Below are positions 46,301-57,729 of a stretch of 64,000 nt of DNA, piece after piece; position 1 is the first letter of the stretch; every line of letters begins with the position of its first letter. Location of the stretch: assembly GCF_023091745.1 (NCBI RefSeq), contig NC_068915.1, positions 32,170,001-32,234,000 on the forward strand, given 5' to 3'. The stretch comes from Budorcas taxicolor. Its lineage: Eukaryota > Chordata > Mammalia > Artiodactyla > Bovidae. The notes beneath the pieces are model-generated. The model saw only the letters and a program-made list of their open reading frames with translations, was not told where the DNA came from and made no database searches. A program made the translations under genes and the position numbers.

Positions 46301-47205
46301 GTTTAAAAAAGACATAATACTTGTTTAAATGTGTGTAAAAGAGGCTAAGAAGTGAGAGAATGAAGACAATCTAACATAATTTTCTCAAAAAGCTTTTAGA
46401 AATTTCTATTTTTAAGATAAAAACAAAGTTTATTTTTCTTCGAACTCTAATTTTGTATTTTAAACTTTTTATTTTCTTTTGGCTTTTTAAAGCAATTTCA
46501 TTTCTTACTAGACTTCTTTCTAGATTTCATTAGATTATGATAAATTATATTTGCATGTTCAATGCATTTTCATTTTTCTTTAACACTCAATGATAATATT
46601 GAATAAGATTCAACTAAAGCATAAAAGAGATTATTACACAATAAAAGAGATATGATATGTGTTAACATTTAAATACAGAGTGTCATTTTTTATTCTGTTC
46701 TATGAGGTAACTTAAAATCTGTTGTTCTTGTAGGAATGCCTTCTATACTGACTAAATTTCTCAACAAATCAAAAATTAGAAGTCAGGCAGGACAGAAGTG
46801 ATATATAAACAGAAGAGGACTTTCTTAAATGTCAAGTTTATTATTCTACCCTACATGTTAAGCTGGGTAAAATTAGCATACTTGTTTTTTCTTTAAACAA
46901 TATACAGTAATTCAGTAATATTATGGAAAATATTGGAACAAAAGAAAATTATCTATAATCCCATTGCTACCACATATTTAATCTTAATTTTGTGAATATT
47001 TATAAATCAGTTTTTTTTACATTCTTTTTTCATAGATGTGATAAATATCCATATGTGAATTTTGTTTGTTTCAGATAGCATTTCTTTAAATATATTTGAA
47101 GAAATGGTTGATTTTACATTCTGCCTCCTTCAGGTAAAGATTCGAGGTCATTTACAGAAATTCATTCTGTACAATATAAAAGAGGAAAAATATTAAAAGA
47201 AAAAT
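43396..47205. other. GRID2: Long intronic stretch poor in recognisable repeats
   Basis: About 3.8 kb without young repeats. A diverged patch at 43915-44105 (AGATACTCTTCTTCCCAGACTAC, TGAAGGAAGCCTTCTAGAAGG) may be an old transposon fossil. A (CA)-rich patch is at 44121-44156. No reading frame here has support. Confidence 0.5.
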
Positions 47206-47692
47206 ATGGCTACAGTTAGCTTCGAGGACCTGTTGGAAGTTGGTGAAAAATCCTACTCAACAGGCTTACTGCTGTGGATTCTGCCACAGTGAACAGTTCA
47301 ATGGGTGAAGCTTGTGATGCTACCTATAGAGATTTGGTAAGGAAGACCCATTCCTCCACAAAAGGCAGCTGATTCTACCTCCTCAGAATCAAAAAGGAGA
47401 GACACTGCTGTGAGGGAGTGAAAGAGTAAAGCTTATGCACCATTTTTTGGCCCTGCTAAGATAGCCCTGAATTTTGTGAGTGACCCTATGCAATGCTGAT
47501 TAACTGCAGCAACAATAGAGAATAATGGAATCCTCAGGATGACTGATAGAACATTCCAGGATAGAAACTGAGACTGCTTTCCTTGGAATGAAGAAACAGC
47601 CCAAAAGTTCCTTTGAAACATCTGATGAGAAGCAGCCCAAGAGAACTGAATTTTGTAATTCAGAGGATTGGTTCAGATTCATATTAACTTGA
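47206..47692 (+). pseudogene. Possible decayed processed pseudogene, source unknown
   Basis: Plus-strand pieces in different frames look more protein-like than their surroundings. MATVSFEDLLEVGEKSYST starts at ATG 47206. A shifted frame reads AVDSATVNSSMGEACDATYR and on to KTHSSTKGS. A final piece reads RIETETAFLGMKKQPKSSFE, continuing to TGA at 47690. At least two frameshifts and several stops are needed to join them. There is no introns-removed signature I can test, no A-tail and no recognised parent gene. It may equally be an old transposon remnant or chance. Confidence 0.25.
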
Positions 47693-48269
47693 ATGTTAAA
47701 AGAACTGTCATTCTATATTGAATCAATTATGTACTAACAACTGTCATCCTCTTCATGAAGCAGATACAGTGATAAATAGAATTTTAAATATTTAAAAAAT
47801 ATTTTAGTATAATGCAATTCCAAAGAAATTTAACTATCCTACAAACAATAAGATATAAAAAATAACCATAAACTGTTTAAAAACTCTGATAAAATGTACT
47901 GCCTATTTACTAGGTAAAAATGATTCTCTGCCATCTTTAATACCAATTAAAAGAAAACCAGTTTGCAACGATTGCCTGAGCCAGATCAGGGAAAGTGATG
48001 GATGGGACAACATGGCAAAATGACAGTATAAGAAAAACTGGAAAGATAAATAAAAGGAAGCTCATGAAGAAAGGGTAAACTGCTAACCATAGCCTTTGTC
48101 TTCCTTTGTTACTCGAGGCAGAATACATGGTATTAATGAAGCTTTTTAGGTTACAATAAGATAGTAATGATTTTTCTATATTCTACCAACTTCAATTGGT
48201 AGTCTTCTTGCCACTTTTGACACTAATTCCAAAAAAAGTAATACTTTCTTTGAAAGTCATTAAGTTGCT

Positions 48270-48400
48270 CCATTCAAAAATAAATTCTAATTTCTACCCT
48301 GTCAATAACTTGTTCAGCCACCTTAGACAAGTCACTAAACCTGCTATGCTTATGTTTCCTGAGCTGTAAAAGTTGAGAGAATCACAGTGACCCAACTTGA
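48270..48400 (+). mobile_element. MIR SINE fragment
   Basis: AACTTGTTCAGCCACCTTAGACAAGTCACTAAACCTGC followed by TTATGTTTCCTGAGCTGTAAAAGTTGAGAG is the MIR core order. The rest is eroded. Confidence 0.65.
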
Positions 48401-51078
48401 GGGTCACTGAAGAGCACCTTCCAGGCAGTTGGTGTTATGTACAGAAAAGAATGGCAGTATCTTTGCCTCTTGGCAAAGAGGAAAGACATATGAAACATCC
48501 TCCCCAATGACTTTGGCAAGTGGTATATGGTCTGTCCAAGTGTCCCAAACTTCAATTCAGATTCTCCAGCAAAGACAACTGTTTTCATTTCTTACTACTC
48601 AGAAATATGTTTCTTGCCCTCAGAGTCTTAACAATGTAGAACAAATCTAAAGCCACAGAATTCAACTGTCTTTATTCTACACAGATTTATTAATATGTTT
48701 TAATAAAGTCCTTCTAACGTTTGGAGTCCAGTGACATTATCAAGAGCAATGACCATTACTCATGTGAAATTAAGATACTCGAACATTGTGGCAGTCAGTT
48801 TAAAATTACATTTGCTGCATTAAGAGTGACTTGGAACACTTATTTTCTCTGAATATGCTTACTCATGGCTGAAAATCCCTCAGTGATATGACCTTTATAT
48901 TCAACATTTAGAAAGCTTAATAATACTTTCCCGCAGCAGCTTAGAGTAGGAGATAATTCTTTCCCAAGAGAAAAAAAATTAAAATGCTGCAACGCCTGTT
49001 GGAGAAATGAAGGCAAGGATAATGACAGCAATAATAGGCCAAATAATTCTGTTAATTGTTTATTTGTTTGCAAATGAAGGCATTCAATATTTACTGCATT
49101 TAGTTCTTGTCTAATAGTGTCATTTTCATACCTGTAGCTTCATCCAGGATAAGACTAACCAGTCTCAAATGCAAAATAACCTCTAATTTAATGCAACAGT
49201 TGAATTCATTCACCTTTAAACTAAATATCTAAAAATGAACAATTTAATTGGGGGGGAAAGAACCTTGACATATTTTCAGTTGTTCTTTGTAAATTGTTGT
49301 TTAGCATCTGCAGCAGACATATACCATACACACAGGTATTATTCTTTGTCTGGTCAAGGACTGACTTCATGGTTACCATGGCAACCCAGTTTGCTCAGGG
49401 CTCTCTTTCAGCAGCTGCTGATTACACTTTGAATTTTATTTGCATTCATGATTAAGGAGGAATATAAAAGACTATGGTAAAAAAAATTCTTAAAGCAATA
49501 AGAGGATAAAAGACATTTCAATCAGTGATTCTTTGCAGTTTTAATTAAAAATAAAAGAATAAGAAGAGATAACCCGATTTCAGAAACTTTAATGGTTGAC
49601 TGGCTGTTGCAACAAAATTAAGTGAAGCTGCTACTACCATCTTGAACTCTTACAATCTGTAAGGTTGTACACTATTAGCTACAAAGACCATATAGGCAGT
49701 TTTTGTTTTTATGATCTCTACTTTCAAAAAATAATAAATGCATATTTCTGTTCCAGGATTGGAATAAGATGAAAGAACAAAAATATTTAGGACCATATTT
49801 GTTGAAATTATGCAATGTACTTTCAAGAAGGATGCTCTTTGATACTAAATGTCACTTATCCTTGGCCTTTTTATGTTCCCAGGGATTTATTCTACCAATT
49901 GTACTACAGAAAGAGAGAGTACAATAATTACCAGTGATTACCAGAGCATAAATAGAAAGACAAGAACTCTGTGGAAACATGGAACTTTACCAGGTAAGAC
50001 TGTACAATTTTGACTAACTTTGGGCACATGTGTTGTACTATTCCTTTAGAAAATGTAAAACAAATAAGATAATAATATGTCTTTATATTTGGAGCAAAGA
50101 AATATTGGAAGAAAATATTTTAGTTATATCACTTATAAGCCATACTATTTTTCATTTCCCTCAGTCCCCTTGATATAACTCTAAAAAGATAAATATTTTA
50201 TTTTCTGTGTAATAGTAATAAACACATAATTAACTTATTCTGCCAGAGGATTTTGTCTGGACAAATTCTGTGCTCTAAAGGTTATATTAATGAATCAATT
50301 CTTTAGAGACTATTTTCAGATCTGTTAATTTGATACTAACAATATAGAAATCAATAAAGTCATGTTTTGAATTGTAATTAACAAAACACAAGGAAAACAG
50401 TGAATCAAAATGAAGTATACAAAATTATGATCCTTTGTTAGTTTTGACGTGACTGAAGTATATGTATATATCCTAGATGATTTAATGTAAGTACTTTCTT
50501 GATAGTTTTCTATATGGTTATATAACTGGTTATACAACTAGATGAGAATGCTATTGGAGGCAACACCAAGCTACACATGTATTATTCTGAAATTCCCTGT
50601 ATTTTTAAGTTTTCCACTTTAAGAAAAATATAATTCAATTTAAGACAGAATAATAACTTTATACACTATATTAATTTAATATGAAATTTAAAGAAAATGC
50701 CAGTTCATGATTACTTTGTAGAGCTTTTGGCTCCCACTATTTTAGTGCTATAATAAATTATTAGAGATGTTGCTCTGTTTAACTTGTCCATCTAATACAG
50801 AGATCTCCACGCAGATGTTGTATTCTGCTTTAGCCAGCAGTCACCCAGGAAATCAAGGCCTTTTAAGAACCACAAGGGCCATATTTAACATTTCTCTCAA
50901 TAAGTTTAAGTTTTTCCATCATACCAGATTCTAGTGGATCAAAATTTTCTTCCTATTTCTTTCTTAATTGTATTCAGATAAAACTATGCTCCAGAAAAGG
51001 AAATGTCAAGCCTGCCTGTACCTCAGGCCCGTAACTGTCTCTTTCCACAACAAAGACTGCAGAGTCTAAGTCTCCTTC
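48401..51078. other. GRID2: Repeat-poor intronic stretch
   Basis: About 2.7 kb without a recognisable repeat family or credible frame. The section 48970-49560 is the best candidate for conserved regulatory DNA in the window (see next entry). Confidence 0.5.
49371..49445. promoter_or_regulatory. GRID2: Candidate intronic enhancer: X-box, E-box and octamer cluster
   Basis: Within 75 bases there are three perfect motifs: the RFX X-box palindrome GGTTACCATGGCAACC (49371-49386), the palindromic double E-box CAGCAGCTGCTG (49409-49420) and the POU octamer ATTTGCAT (49438-49445). The surrounding DNA has no repeat signature. RFX factors act at ciliary and neuronal genes, and E-box and octamer factors in neurons. 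Whether any bind here, or regulate GRID2, is inference. Confidence 0.45.
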
Positions 51079-51090
51079 AAGAAAAACATG

Positions 51091-52079
51091 CCAGCAACTC
51101 CTGCAGCCCAAGTCCAGAAAAATAAACGACCCAATCAAAAAATGGGCCAAAGAACTAAACAGACATTTCTCCAAAGAAGACATACGGATGGCTAACAAAC
51201 ACATGAAAAGCTGCTCAACATCACTCATTATCAGAGAAATGCAAATCAAAACCACAATGAGGTACCACTTCACACCAGTCAGAATGGCTGCGATCCAAAA
51301 ATCTGCAAGCAATAAATGCTGGAGAGGGTGTGGAGAAAAGGGAACCCTCCTACACTGTTGGTGGGAATGCAAACTAGTACAGCCACTATGGAGAACAGTG
51401 TGGAGAGTCCTTAAAAAATTGCAAATAGAACTACCTTATGACCCAGCAATCCCACTGCTGGGCATACACACCGAGGAAACCAGAATGGAAAGAGACACAT
51501 GTACCCCAATGTTCATCGCAGCACTGTTTATAATAGCCAGGACATGGAAACAACCTAGATGTCCATCAGCAGATGAATGGATAAGAAAGCGGTGGTACAT
51601 ATACACAACGGAGTATTACTCAGCTGTTAAAAAGAATTCATTTGAATCAGTTCTGATGAGATGGATGAAATTGGAGCCGATTATACAGAGTGAAGTAAGC
51701 CAGAAAGAAAAACACCAATACAGTATACTAACACATATATATGGAATTTAGAAAGATGGCAATGACGACCCTGTATGCAAGACAGGAAAAAAGACACAGC
51801 TGTGTATAACGGACTTTTGGACTCAGAGGGAGAGGGAGAGGGTGGGATGATTTGGGAGAATGGCATTCTATCATGTATACTATCATGTAAGAATTGAATC
51901 GCCAGTCTATGTCTGACGCAGGATACAGCATGCTTGGGGCTGGTGCATGGGGATGACCCACAGAGATGTTATGGGAAGGGAGGTGGGAGGGGGGTTCATG
52001 TTTGGGAACACATGTAAGAATTAAAGATTTTATAATTAAAAAATAAAAGATAAAAAAATAAAAATTAAAAAAAAAAAAA
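51091..52079 (+). mobile_element. Young 5'-truncated ruminant L1, 3' end
   Basis: Sequence from CCAGCAACTCCTGCAGCCCAAG through the end of ORF2, the 3' UTR and an A-rich tail matches the 16 kb end of the larger L1 but is much less mutated. AAGAAAAACATG at 51079-51090 and AAGAAAAATATG at 52080-52091 form a 12-bp target-site duplication with one mismatch. It is antisense to GRID2. Confidence 0.93.
51188..51751 (+). pseudogene. L1 ORF2 C-terminal 187 codons, open but headless
   Basis: The frame is open to the normal ORF2 stop TAG at 51749. It keeps the C-terminal cysteine motif CWRGCGEKGTLLHCWWEC (CX3CX7HX4C) intact, unlike the older copy in this window. The endonuclease and reverse transcriptase are absent because of 5' truncation, so there is no activity and no reason to expect translation. 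Confidence 0.9.
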
Positions 52080-52116
52080 AAGAAAAATATGGAATTTGCT
52101 TTCTTTTCCTTTAACT

Positions 52117-52324
52117 GGCTTCCCTGGTAGCTTGGACGGTAAGGCGTCTGCCTACAATGTGGGAGACCCGGGTTCGATCCCTGGGTCAGGAAGACCCCCT
52201 GGAGAAGGAAATGGCAACCCACTCCAGTATTCATGCCTAGAAAATCCCATGGACCGAGGAGCCTGGTGGGCTACAGTCCATGGGGTAGCAAAGAGTCGGA
52301 CACGACTGAGCGACTTCTCTTCTC
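52117..52324 (+). mobile_element. Young Bov-tA group SINE with 11-bp target-site duplication
   Basis: TTCCTTTAACT flanks it at 52106-52116 and 52325-52335. Head GGCTTCCCTGGTAGCTTGGACGGTAAGGCGTCTGCC, B-box-like GGTTCGATCCCTGGGTC, tail GCAAAGAGTCGGACACGACTGAGCGACTTCTC. It has kept CpG sites in the head and tail, so it is among the youngest SINEs here. Confidence 0.95.
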
Positions 52325-52335
52325 TTCCTTTAACT

Positions 52336-53445
52336 ACCTTGCAGTAGAGTCTCTTGTCTCACCTATAGTCCTCACAGCTGGAAATGTTTATAATTAGTGG
52401 CCAAGAAACTTTTCTACAGATTTTCATACACATACAGTCACAAATACACACACATGTTCTGAGGGGTGCAGGAGTCATTTCTAAAAGGGGTCACATTTGA
52501 CTTTTAGTGTCAAACAACTGCTTTCCAGAAGCCAACCGCTTGCCCCAGATAGGAATTTGTTCACAAAGTCCCACAGGGAAGGAGATACCTACCCTCCAGG
52601 CAGACTAGAGACCCACTGAAAGGTAGAGGAACATCTTCCCAAACTTAAGCGACACAGGTACACTAGAAAACAGAAAAGTGCTGGATACTGAAAGGAGGGA
52701 TTGGAATGTCTCTCCTGCTTGTGAAATGATGGTAAGTACTTCGCGTATGAGCCAAAAATTCAGAATAGCGACTGGCTGGCACACAGATATTGAATCTTGA
52801 CATGGGCTTCCAGCCAGTTGGGAGCAGTACACAGGTCACTTACTGAAAATGACAAGGGGCATCATCATCATCTAAGTGGGTCACCTAACATATTCAGTAA
52901 AGACCCTTTACTGGAAAACCCACATTGTTTAACCTATTAGCCTGTATCAGCATATATTTCCAGACTTTGATTTCCAGTGTAAAAAAATTTTACTCATTTC
53001 TTTCCCAGAACTTCACTGCTGAGTTCAACTGGAGAAGTGTTTTGGTCCCAGAGTTATTTTCTCCTAAGACGGATGATTTTATTTAAATTTTTTTAAGGTA
53101 CATCTGAATGTTTAAGGGAAGAAATTAGAATAGCCAACTGGGGTCATCCATAAGATTTTTCTGGCATTAGAAATCATTGGAAAAGATGTTTTTTCAGTCA
53201 TCTAGATGATTGGGCCATCTAGGAAAATGGATTGGGCCATCTGGGAAAAAGTGAATTTCCTTGTTTCTGTAATGACACCGAACTAATATTGTTAACTATT
53301 ATTTTGTATTGATTAAAATTTTACTATATATCTGGTAAGCATAAAAACTCTGACTGTTTCTGAGCTAAGGGTGAAAATTTAGTGAATAATTGTCAGTAAT
53401 GGTACAAAACTACTACAGTTCAAATATGGTATCATGGTCCATAAC
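52336..53445. other. GRID2: Intronic spacer, nothing recognised
   Basis: No gene or family identified. 53200-53250 carries a local near-duplication of GATTGGGCCATCTAGGAAAA / GATTGGGCCATCTGGGAAAA. Confidence 0.45.
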
Positions 53446-53449
53446 CACT

Positions 53450-54295
53450 ACAACTTTTCTTTTTAAAATACTATTTTTAGAACCAACTTAAATTTACAGC
53501 TATTTTAAGCAGGTAGTATATGGAGAATTCCCATATATCCCACATTCAGTTTCTCCTATTATTGTCATCTTATGTTAACATAATACCTTTGTCATAATAA
53601 CTAATGAACAAATACTGATCCATTTTATTAATTAAAGCCCATAGTTAATTTAAATTTCCTTAGTTTCTGCTTAATGTCCTTTTTCTGTATTGGGATTCCA
53701 ACAAGGATACCACATTACATTTAGTTGCCATTTCTCTTTCAGTTTCTCTTGGTTGTGGCAATTTTCCAGAGATGCCTTATTTTTCATAACCTTGACAGTT
53801 TTGAGGGTAGTGGTTAGGTATTTTGTGGGATGCATCATTACTGGAATTTGGTATTTTATTTTTTTCATGGTAAGACATTGATGATGGGTTTTTGATTATT
53901 GGTTATGAAGGGAGACCAGAGGTAAAGTGTCATTTCCATCACATCATATTATCCTATCAAGTTTACATACTATTAACAAGGTTTATGGCTGCTGATATTG
54001 GCCTTGAGCACCAGACTGAGAAATGTCTGTTGAGTTTGTCTGTAGTAAAGTTACTCTTTTCCGTATTTTAGACTTTGGAAGGAAGACACTAAATACCACA
54101 CACCTCAGGAACAGGGAATTACTCACCCTTCTGCTTGAAGGGTGAGTAGCTACAAAATTAATTAGATCATTCCATTTGGAAAATTTGTCTCTTCTCTCTC
54201 ATCAATTTATTCAATAATTTAGTTAACAGAGTGGGTTCACAGGTATTTATTTTCTACTCTGGCAACAAAATTTTACAGATTCTGTTACAAAACTT
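53450..54295 (-). mobile_element. Ancient L1 (L1M-type) 3' UTR, inverted
   Basis: The plus strand has, in the order known for the complement of L1M 3' ends, GGAGAATTCCCATATATCCCACATTCAG, TACCTTTGTCATAATAACTAATGAAC, GATACCACATTACATTTAGTTGCC, AACCTTGACAGTTTTGAGG and GGTAAAGTGTCATTTCCATCACATC. It then has AGTAAAGTTACTCTTTTCC. It is old, and in sense orientation with GRID2. Confidence 0.75.
54121..54147. repeat. Perfect 11-bp inverted repeat, 5-base loop
   Basis: ACTCACCCTTC (54121-54131) and GAAGGGTGAGT (54137-54147) are exact complements around TGCTT. It lies in L1M sequence. Confidence 0.9.
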
Positions 54296-55702
54296 AAGGC
54301 AAATAGACAAAGCTAAAGACTGCTTGATATAAAAATGCTTGTATGGTGCATTCTAAATGAATCTGATTCAGAAATATCACGTGTGTTTCCTCATAGAAAG
54401 GATGAGAAAAATCAGTGGATTGCTCTTATTGAAAAATAATTAAAATATTATATAGAATAATGCCTCAGAATACTCTTTCAGAAACAAAAATAAATCCTTT
54501 ATAAATATACACAATTTATAAATATTTTAAAATAAATATTTAAATCAGTTTCTATAAACTTTTAAATCTTTTAAACATATATAAAGGAAGATGGCTAAAA
54601 TGGTTATGAGAGTCTCAAATGCTGAAATTCCTTCAGCATTCATTTATCTTGGAATCTTTCACTATGTTGCTCTTTGGGTAAAGAAAAATGTGAACTTTAA
54701 AAGAAATTCAGTAGAGAATCCTGGTTTTTTAATACAAAAGCTAGATATCAAAAAAAGCTAGATATCTCTGACTGACAGAGATTGTTATTGGTCATCATTG
54801 GCCATGACTTAAATGTGCAAAATATATAATATTATGAGGGAAAGAAAGAGAAAAACATGTGTGAAACACAAATATTAGAAGAACATTTGACAAATGTGAT
54901 TTACTTATATAAAGTTCATAACAGTGATTGTTTATTACATGGATTCAAATATACAACAAATGTCAATGCTTGTTCTATTGCTTATCTTATATTCTACAAG
55001 ACTTTTAAGGATTCTACATGTGTTTGTATCTCTGATTGTCATTTTTTATCCATTAAAGCATTTTTTCTAAGACACTGAGGAATTAAGCCTGCTCTATTCA
55101 AACAATTTTCTTTTCCTTTTTTTTCTTAAACTGCTGTCACACTAAATTCTAAATTCTGTGGGATTAAGTGCCCAGAACTTCTTGGCTTACAAAATAAATA
55201 CTTGTAACATGGAAGTTCATCACACGGTATTCATTTTTTCATAATGTCTAGGTAAATACATATAAATATACACACACATACATACATATATATATATATA
55301 AAGTGGAAAATCAATATACCAACCTATAAAAGAATAACATTTCAGATAAACATTCACAGAATTGTCTCCTGATCTGTACAGTTAGGAGTGAAAAATGAAA
55401 AAGACCCAAGACAGTGCACAATAAAATATTCTAAGTACAAATTTAGTAAACAGAAGTTTTGAATCACTGTGATATGATGGTGGAGTCAAGCCATGGGCTT
55501 GGGTGAACCAAGACAGACCATAGAGGCAGATTCAACAGGATGTCCAAAGTAGAGGCACTGGGAGGAACAAGATGAAGACAGAGGCAAAGAGGAATATGGA
55601 AAGGCTAATTAGATACAAAGCTGGGGCATGGCAGTCACCCTTGCTAGTTTCTTGTATTATTATGGGGCTGTGTGTGAGGTCTCAGCATTATGACAGATGC
55701 CT
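54296..55702. other. GRID2: AT-rich intronic spacer
   Basis: It holds a 17-bp tandem duplication at 54736-54769 (AAAAGCTAGATATCAAA, then AAAAGCTAGATATC) and a (TA)n run at about 55280-55300. No gene or transposon recognised. Confidence 0.5.
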
Positions 55703-55714
55703 ATAAACATGCAG

Positions 55715-55942
55715 GGCTTCCTAGGTGGCGCTGGTGGTAAAGAACCCACTTGCCAATGCAGGAGACAAAGGGAGTTGGGTTTGATCCCTGGGTTGGAAAG
55801 ATACCCTGGAGGAGGGCACAGCAACCCACTCCAGTATTCTTGCCTGGAGAATCCCATGGATAGAGGATCCTGGTGGGCTACAGTCCATGGGGTCACAAAG
55901 AGTTGGACATGAATGAGTGACTAACACTTTTACTTCACTTTC
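55715..55942 (+). mobile_element. Bov-tA group SINE with 12-bp target-site duplication
   Basis: ATAAACATGCAG flanks it at 55703-55714 and 55943-55954. Head GGCTTCCTAGGTGGCGCTGGTGGTAAAG, body GGGTTTGATCCCTGGGTTGG and CACTCCAGTATTCTTGCCTGG, tail GGTCACAAAGAGTTGGACATGAATGAGTGAC. Confidence 0.95.
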
Positions 55943-55954
55943 ATAAACATGCAG

Positions 55955-56950
55955 AAGAATTAAACACAGCAAAAATCTGCAGTCTCTCAGATTTTCTTTT
56001 ACCTTGTATATACTGCCTTATGAGTAGCAGCAGCATAGAAATATCATTACTGTACCATCTACATGGCCTACAGAAAAGTTCAATGCATGAAACTTGAAGT
56101 CACAAATATAGTCTTTCAATAACTATAAAATGCAAAACTGTAGTTGCTTAAATTATTACCTATTTTCTCTCAATCTTCATTAGCATTTCTTTAATTAAAA
56201 CTCTTTTCTTAGTGTCCTTAAGACATAACATAATTGGCACCCAGGAAGCTACTAATGTAAGTCTTTAGGATATATGCCACACATTCTAACTTCCTGTGAC
56301 ACTAATGATACCTTGCAGTGATCAGAAATGCCCTGGAGTACACATGAGCTTGATGTAAGCTCTTTTAGGTCACAAGGTTATCATCTACATGATTATGGCT
56401 TGAATACATTTAAATGATCACTAACACACCTTGTAAAAATGTCTAGGTTATCTAAGAAACTAAGGTTTATACAAGAAATAATGAGTTAATTAAACAGGAT
56501 GCTTAAGTAGCAAAACAACAACAAACCTCCAATTTTCTCTTTGATTTTCAACATTAATATGTAATGCAAAACCAAATATCATTTTAGCTTCACTGCAAAA
56601 GAATCTGAACATTTACTCCCTATAATGCTTATTGTACATGCTTTTTAAACAATTTCTTCATTCCTATATTTGAAAGAAGTTCTGAAGGGTCTCTTTTTAA
56701 GTCTAAGAACAATAGTGACCTTAACCTAAGTGTTTTTGGTGTGAAAAGTAATGATTTCTTATATGATTTTACCTCATCTACAGTTATTTCTTTTCAAATT
56801 TGACATCCAGTGGCTAGATATCATCTACAGATAAACCAATATTTATTTCTAAGTTCCTGTTCTTGAAAATTGTGCAATGCTTAGCAGTAGATAAACTGAA
56901 AAGCTGAGTTCAGACACTTTATTGAACTCAACAAAGCTTTCTTTTTTTCC
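55955..56950. other. GRID2: Intronic spacer, nothing recognised
   Basis: No family or coding frame identified. Confidence 0.45.
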
Positions 56951-56954
56951 TATG

Positions 56955-57023
56955 CCCTGAAGAATCAATGCTTTCAAACTGTGGTGCTGGAGAAGACTCT
57001 TGAGAGTCCCTTGGACAGTAACG
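56955..57023 (+). mobile_element. BovB LINE 3' region, left part (interrupted by an LTR)
   Basis: TGAAGAATCAATGCTTTCAAACTGTGGTGCTGGAGAAGACTCTTGAGAGTCCCTTGGAC is BovB. The next BovB base is found only after the LTR, at about 57730. Confidence 0.9.
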
Positions 57024-57729
57024 AAAGGTTGTTGCTGAACCACGAAAAGATGCTGGGATCCTTGGCTTCCGGAGGAGAATTCAATCCAGGGCCAGAGACA
57101 AGGCTTGATCGCTCAGAGCTTTTGTGTAATAAAGTTTTATTAAAGTATAAAGGAGATATAGAAAGCTTCTGACATAGGCATCAGAAGGGGGCAGAAAAGT
57201 ACCCGCTTGCTGGTGTTAGCAATGGAGTTATATACTCTCCAATGAATCAAAAGAATGTCTGGAGGTTGTAAGTGAAAAGAAAGTAAAAGTGAAAGTTAAG
57301 TCACTCAGTTGAGTCCGACTCTTTGCGACCCCATGGACTGTAGCCCACCAGGCTCCTCCATCCATGAAATTCTCCAGGCAAGAATACTGGAGTGGGTTGC
57401 CATTTCCTTCTCCAAGGGATCTTCCTGACCCAAGGATCAAACCCAGGTCTCCCACATTACAAGCAGATGCTTTAACCTCTTAGCCACCAGGGAAGGTTGT
57501 AAAGACCTCACCAGACCTACTTCTATAATTTACATTGTAAGATAACAGGATTAGCCAGAAGTTTTAACCCAGAGACTGTCCTCAGGCAGGCTACATTATC
57601 ATTATATAATCCTAAGGAATGTAGAGGGAAAAAAAGTTTGTCCTTTCTTCCTCCTTGAGAATTCTTGACCCCTCTCTCCTTGGGGACCCCTAGACTTCTT
57701 ATCAACCTGCCTAGGAAATGACTGTCTCA
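57024..57729 (-). mobile_element. Solo ERV LTR (class II-like), inverted, inside BovB
   Basis: About 706 bases including a 222-bp SINE separate two halves of one BovB. On the minus strand it has TATATAA (57234-57228) and then AATAAA (57141-57136) followed by ACTTTATTACACAAAAGC, the layout of a ruminant ERV LTR from memory. Flanks are imperfect: GTAACG on the left and GTAAGA on the right. TG at 57030 and CA at 57728-57729 are alternative canonical ends. No internal viral genes are present, so it is a solo LTR. It is in sense orientation with GRID2. Confidence 0.78.
57272..57493 (-). mobile_element. Bov-tA group SINE inside the LTR, 9-bp target-site duplication
   Basis: AGGTTGTAA occurs at 57263-57271 and 57494-57502. 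The complement has the head CCCTGGTGGCTAAGAGG, B-box-like GGTTTGATCCTTGGG, and the tail CGCAAAGAGTCGGACTCAACTGAGTGAC with an A-rich end next to the left repeat. Confidence 0.95.

Noticed and set aside
51188..51751. 187-codon open frame as a host gene
   Set aside because: The peptide is the C-terminus of L1 ORF2 with its cysteine motif, inside a 5'-truncated L1 with an A-tail and target-site duplication.
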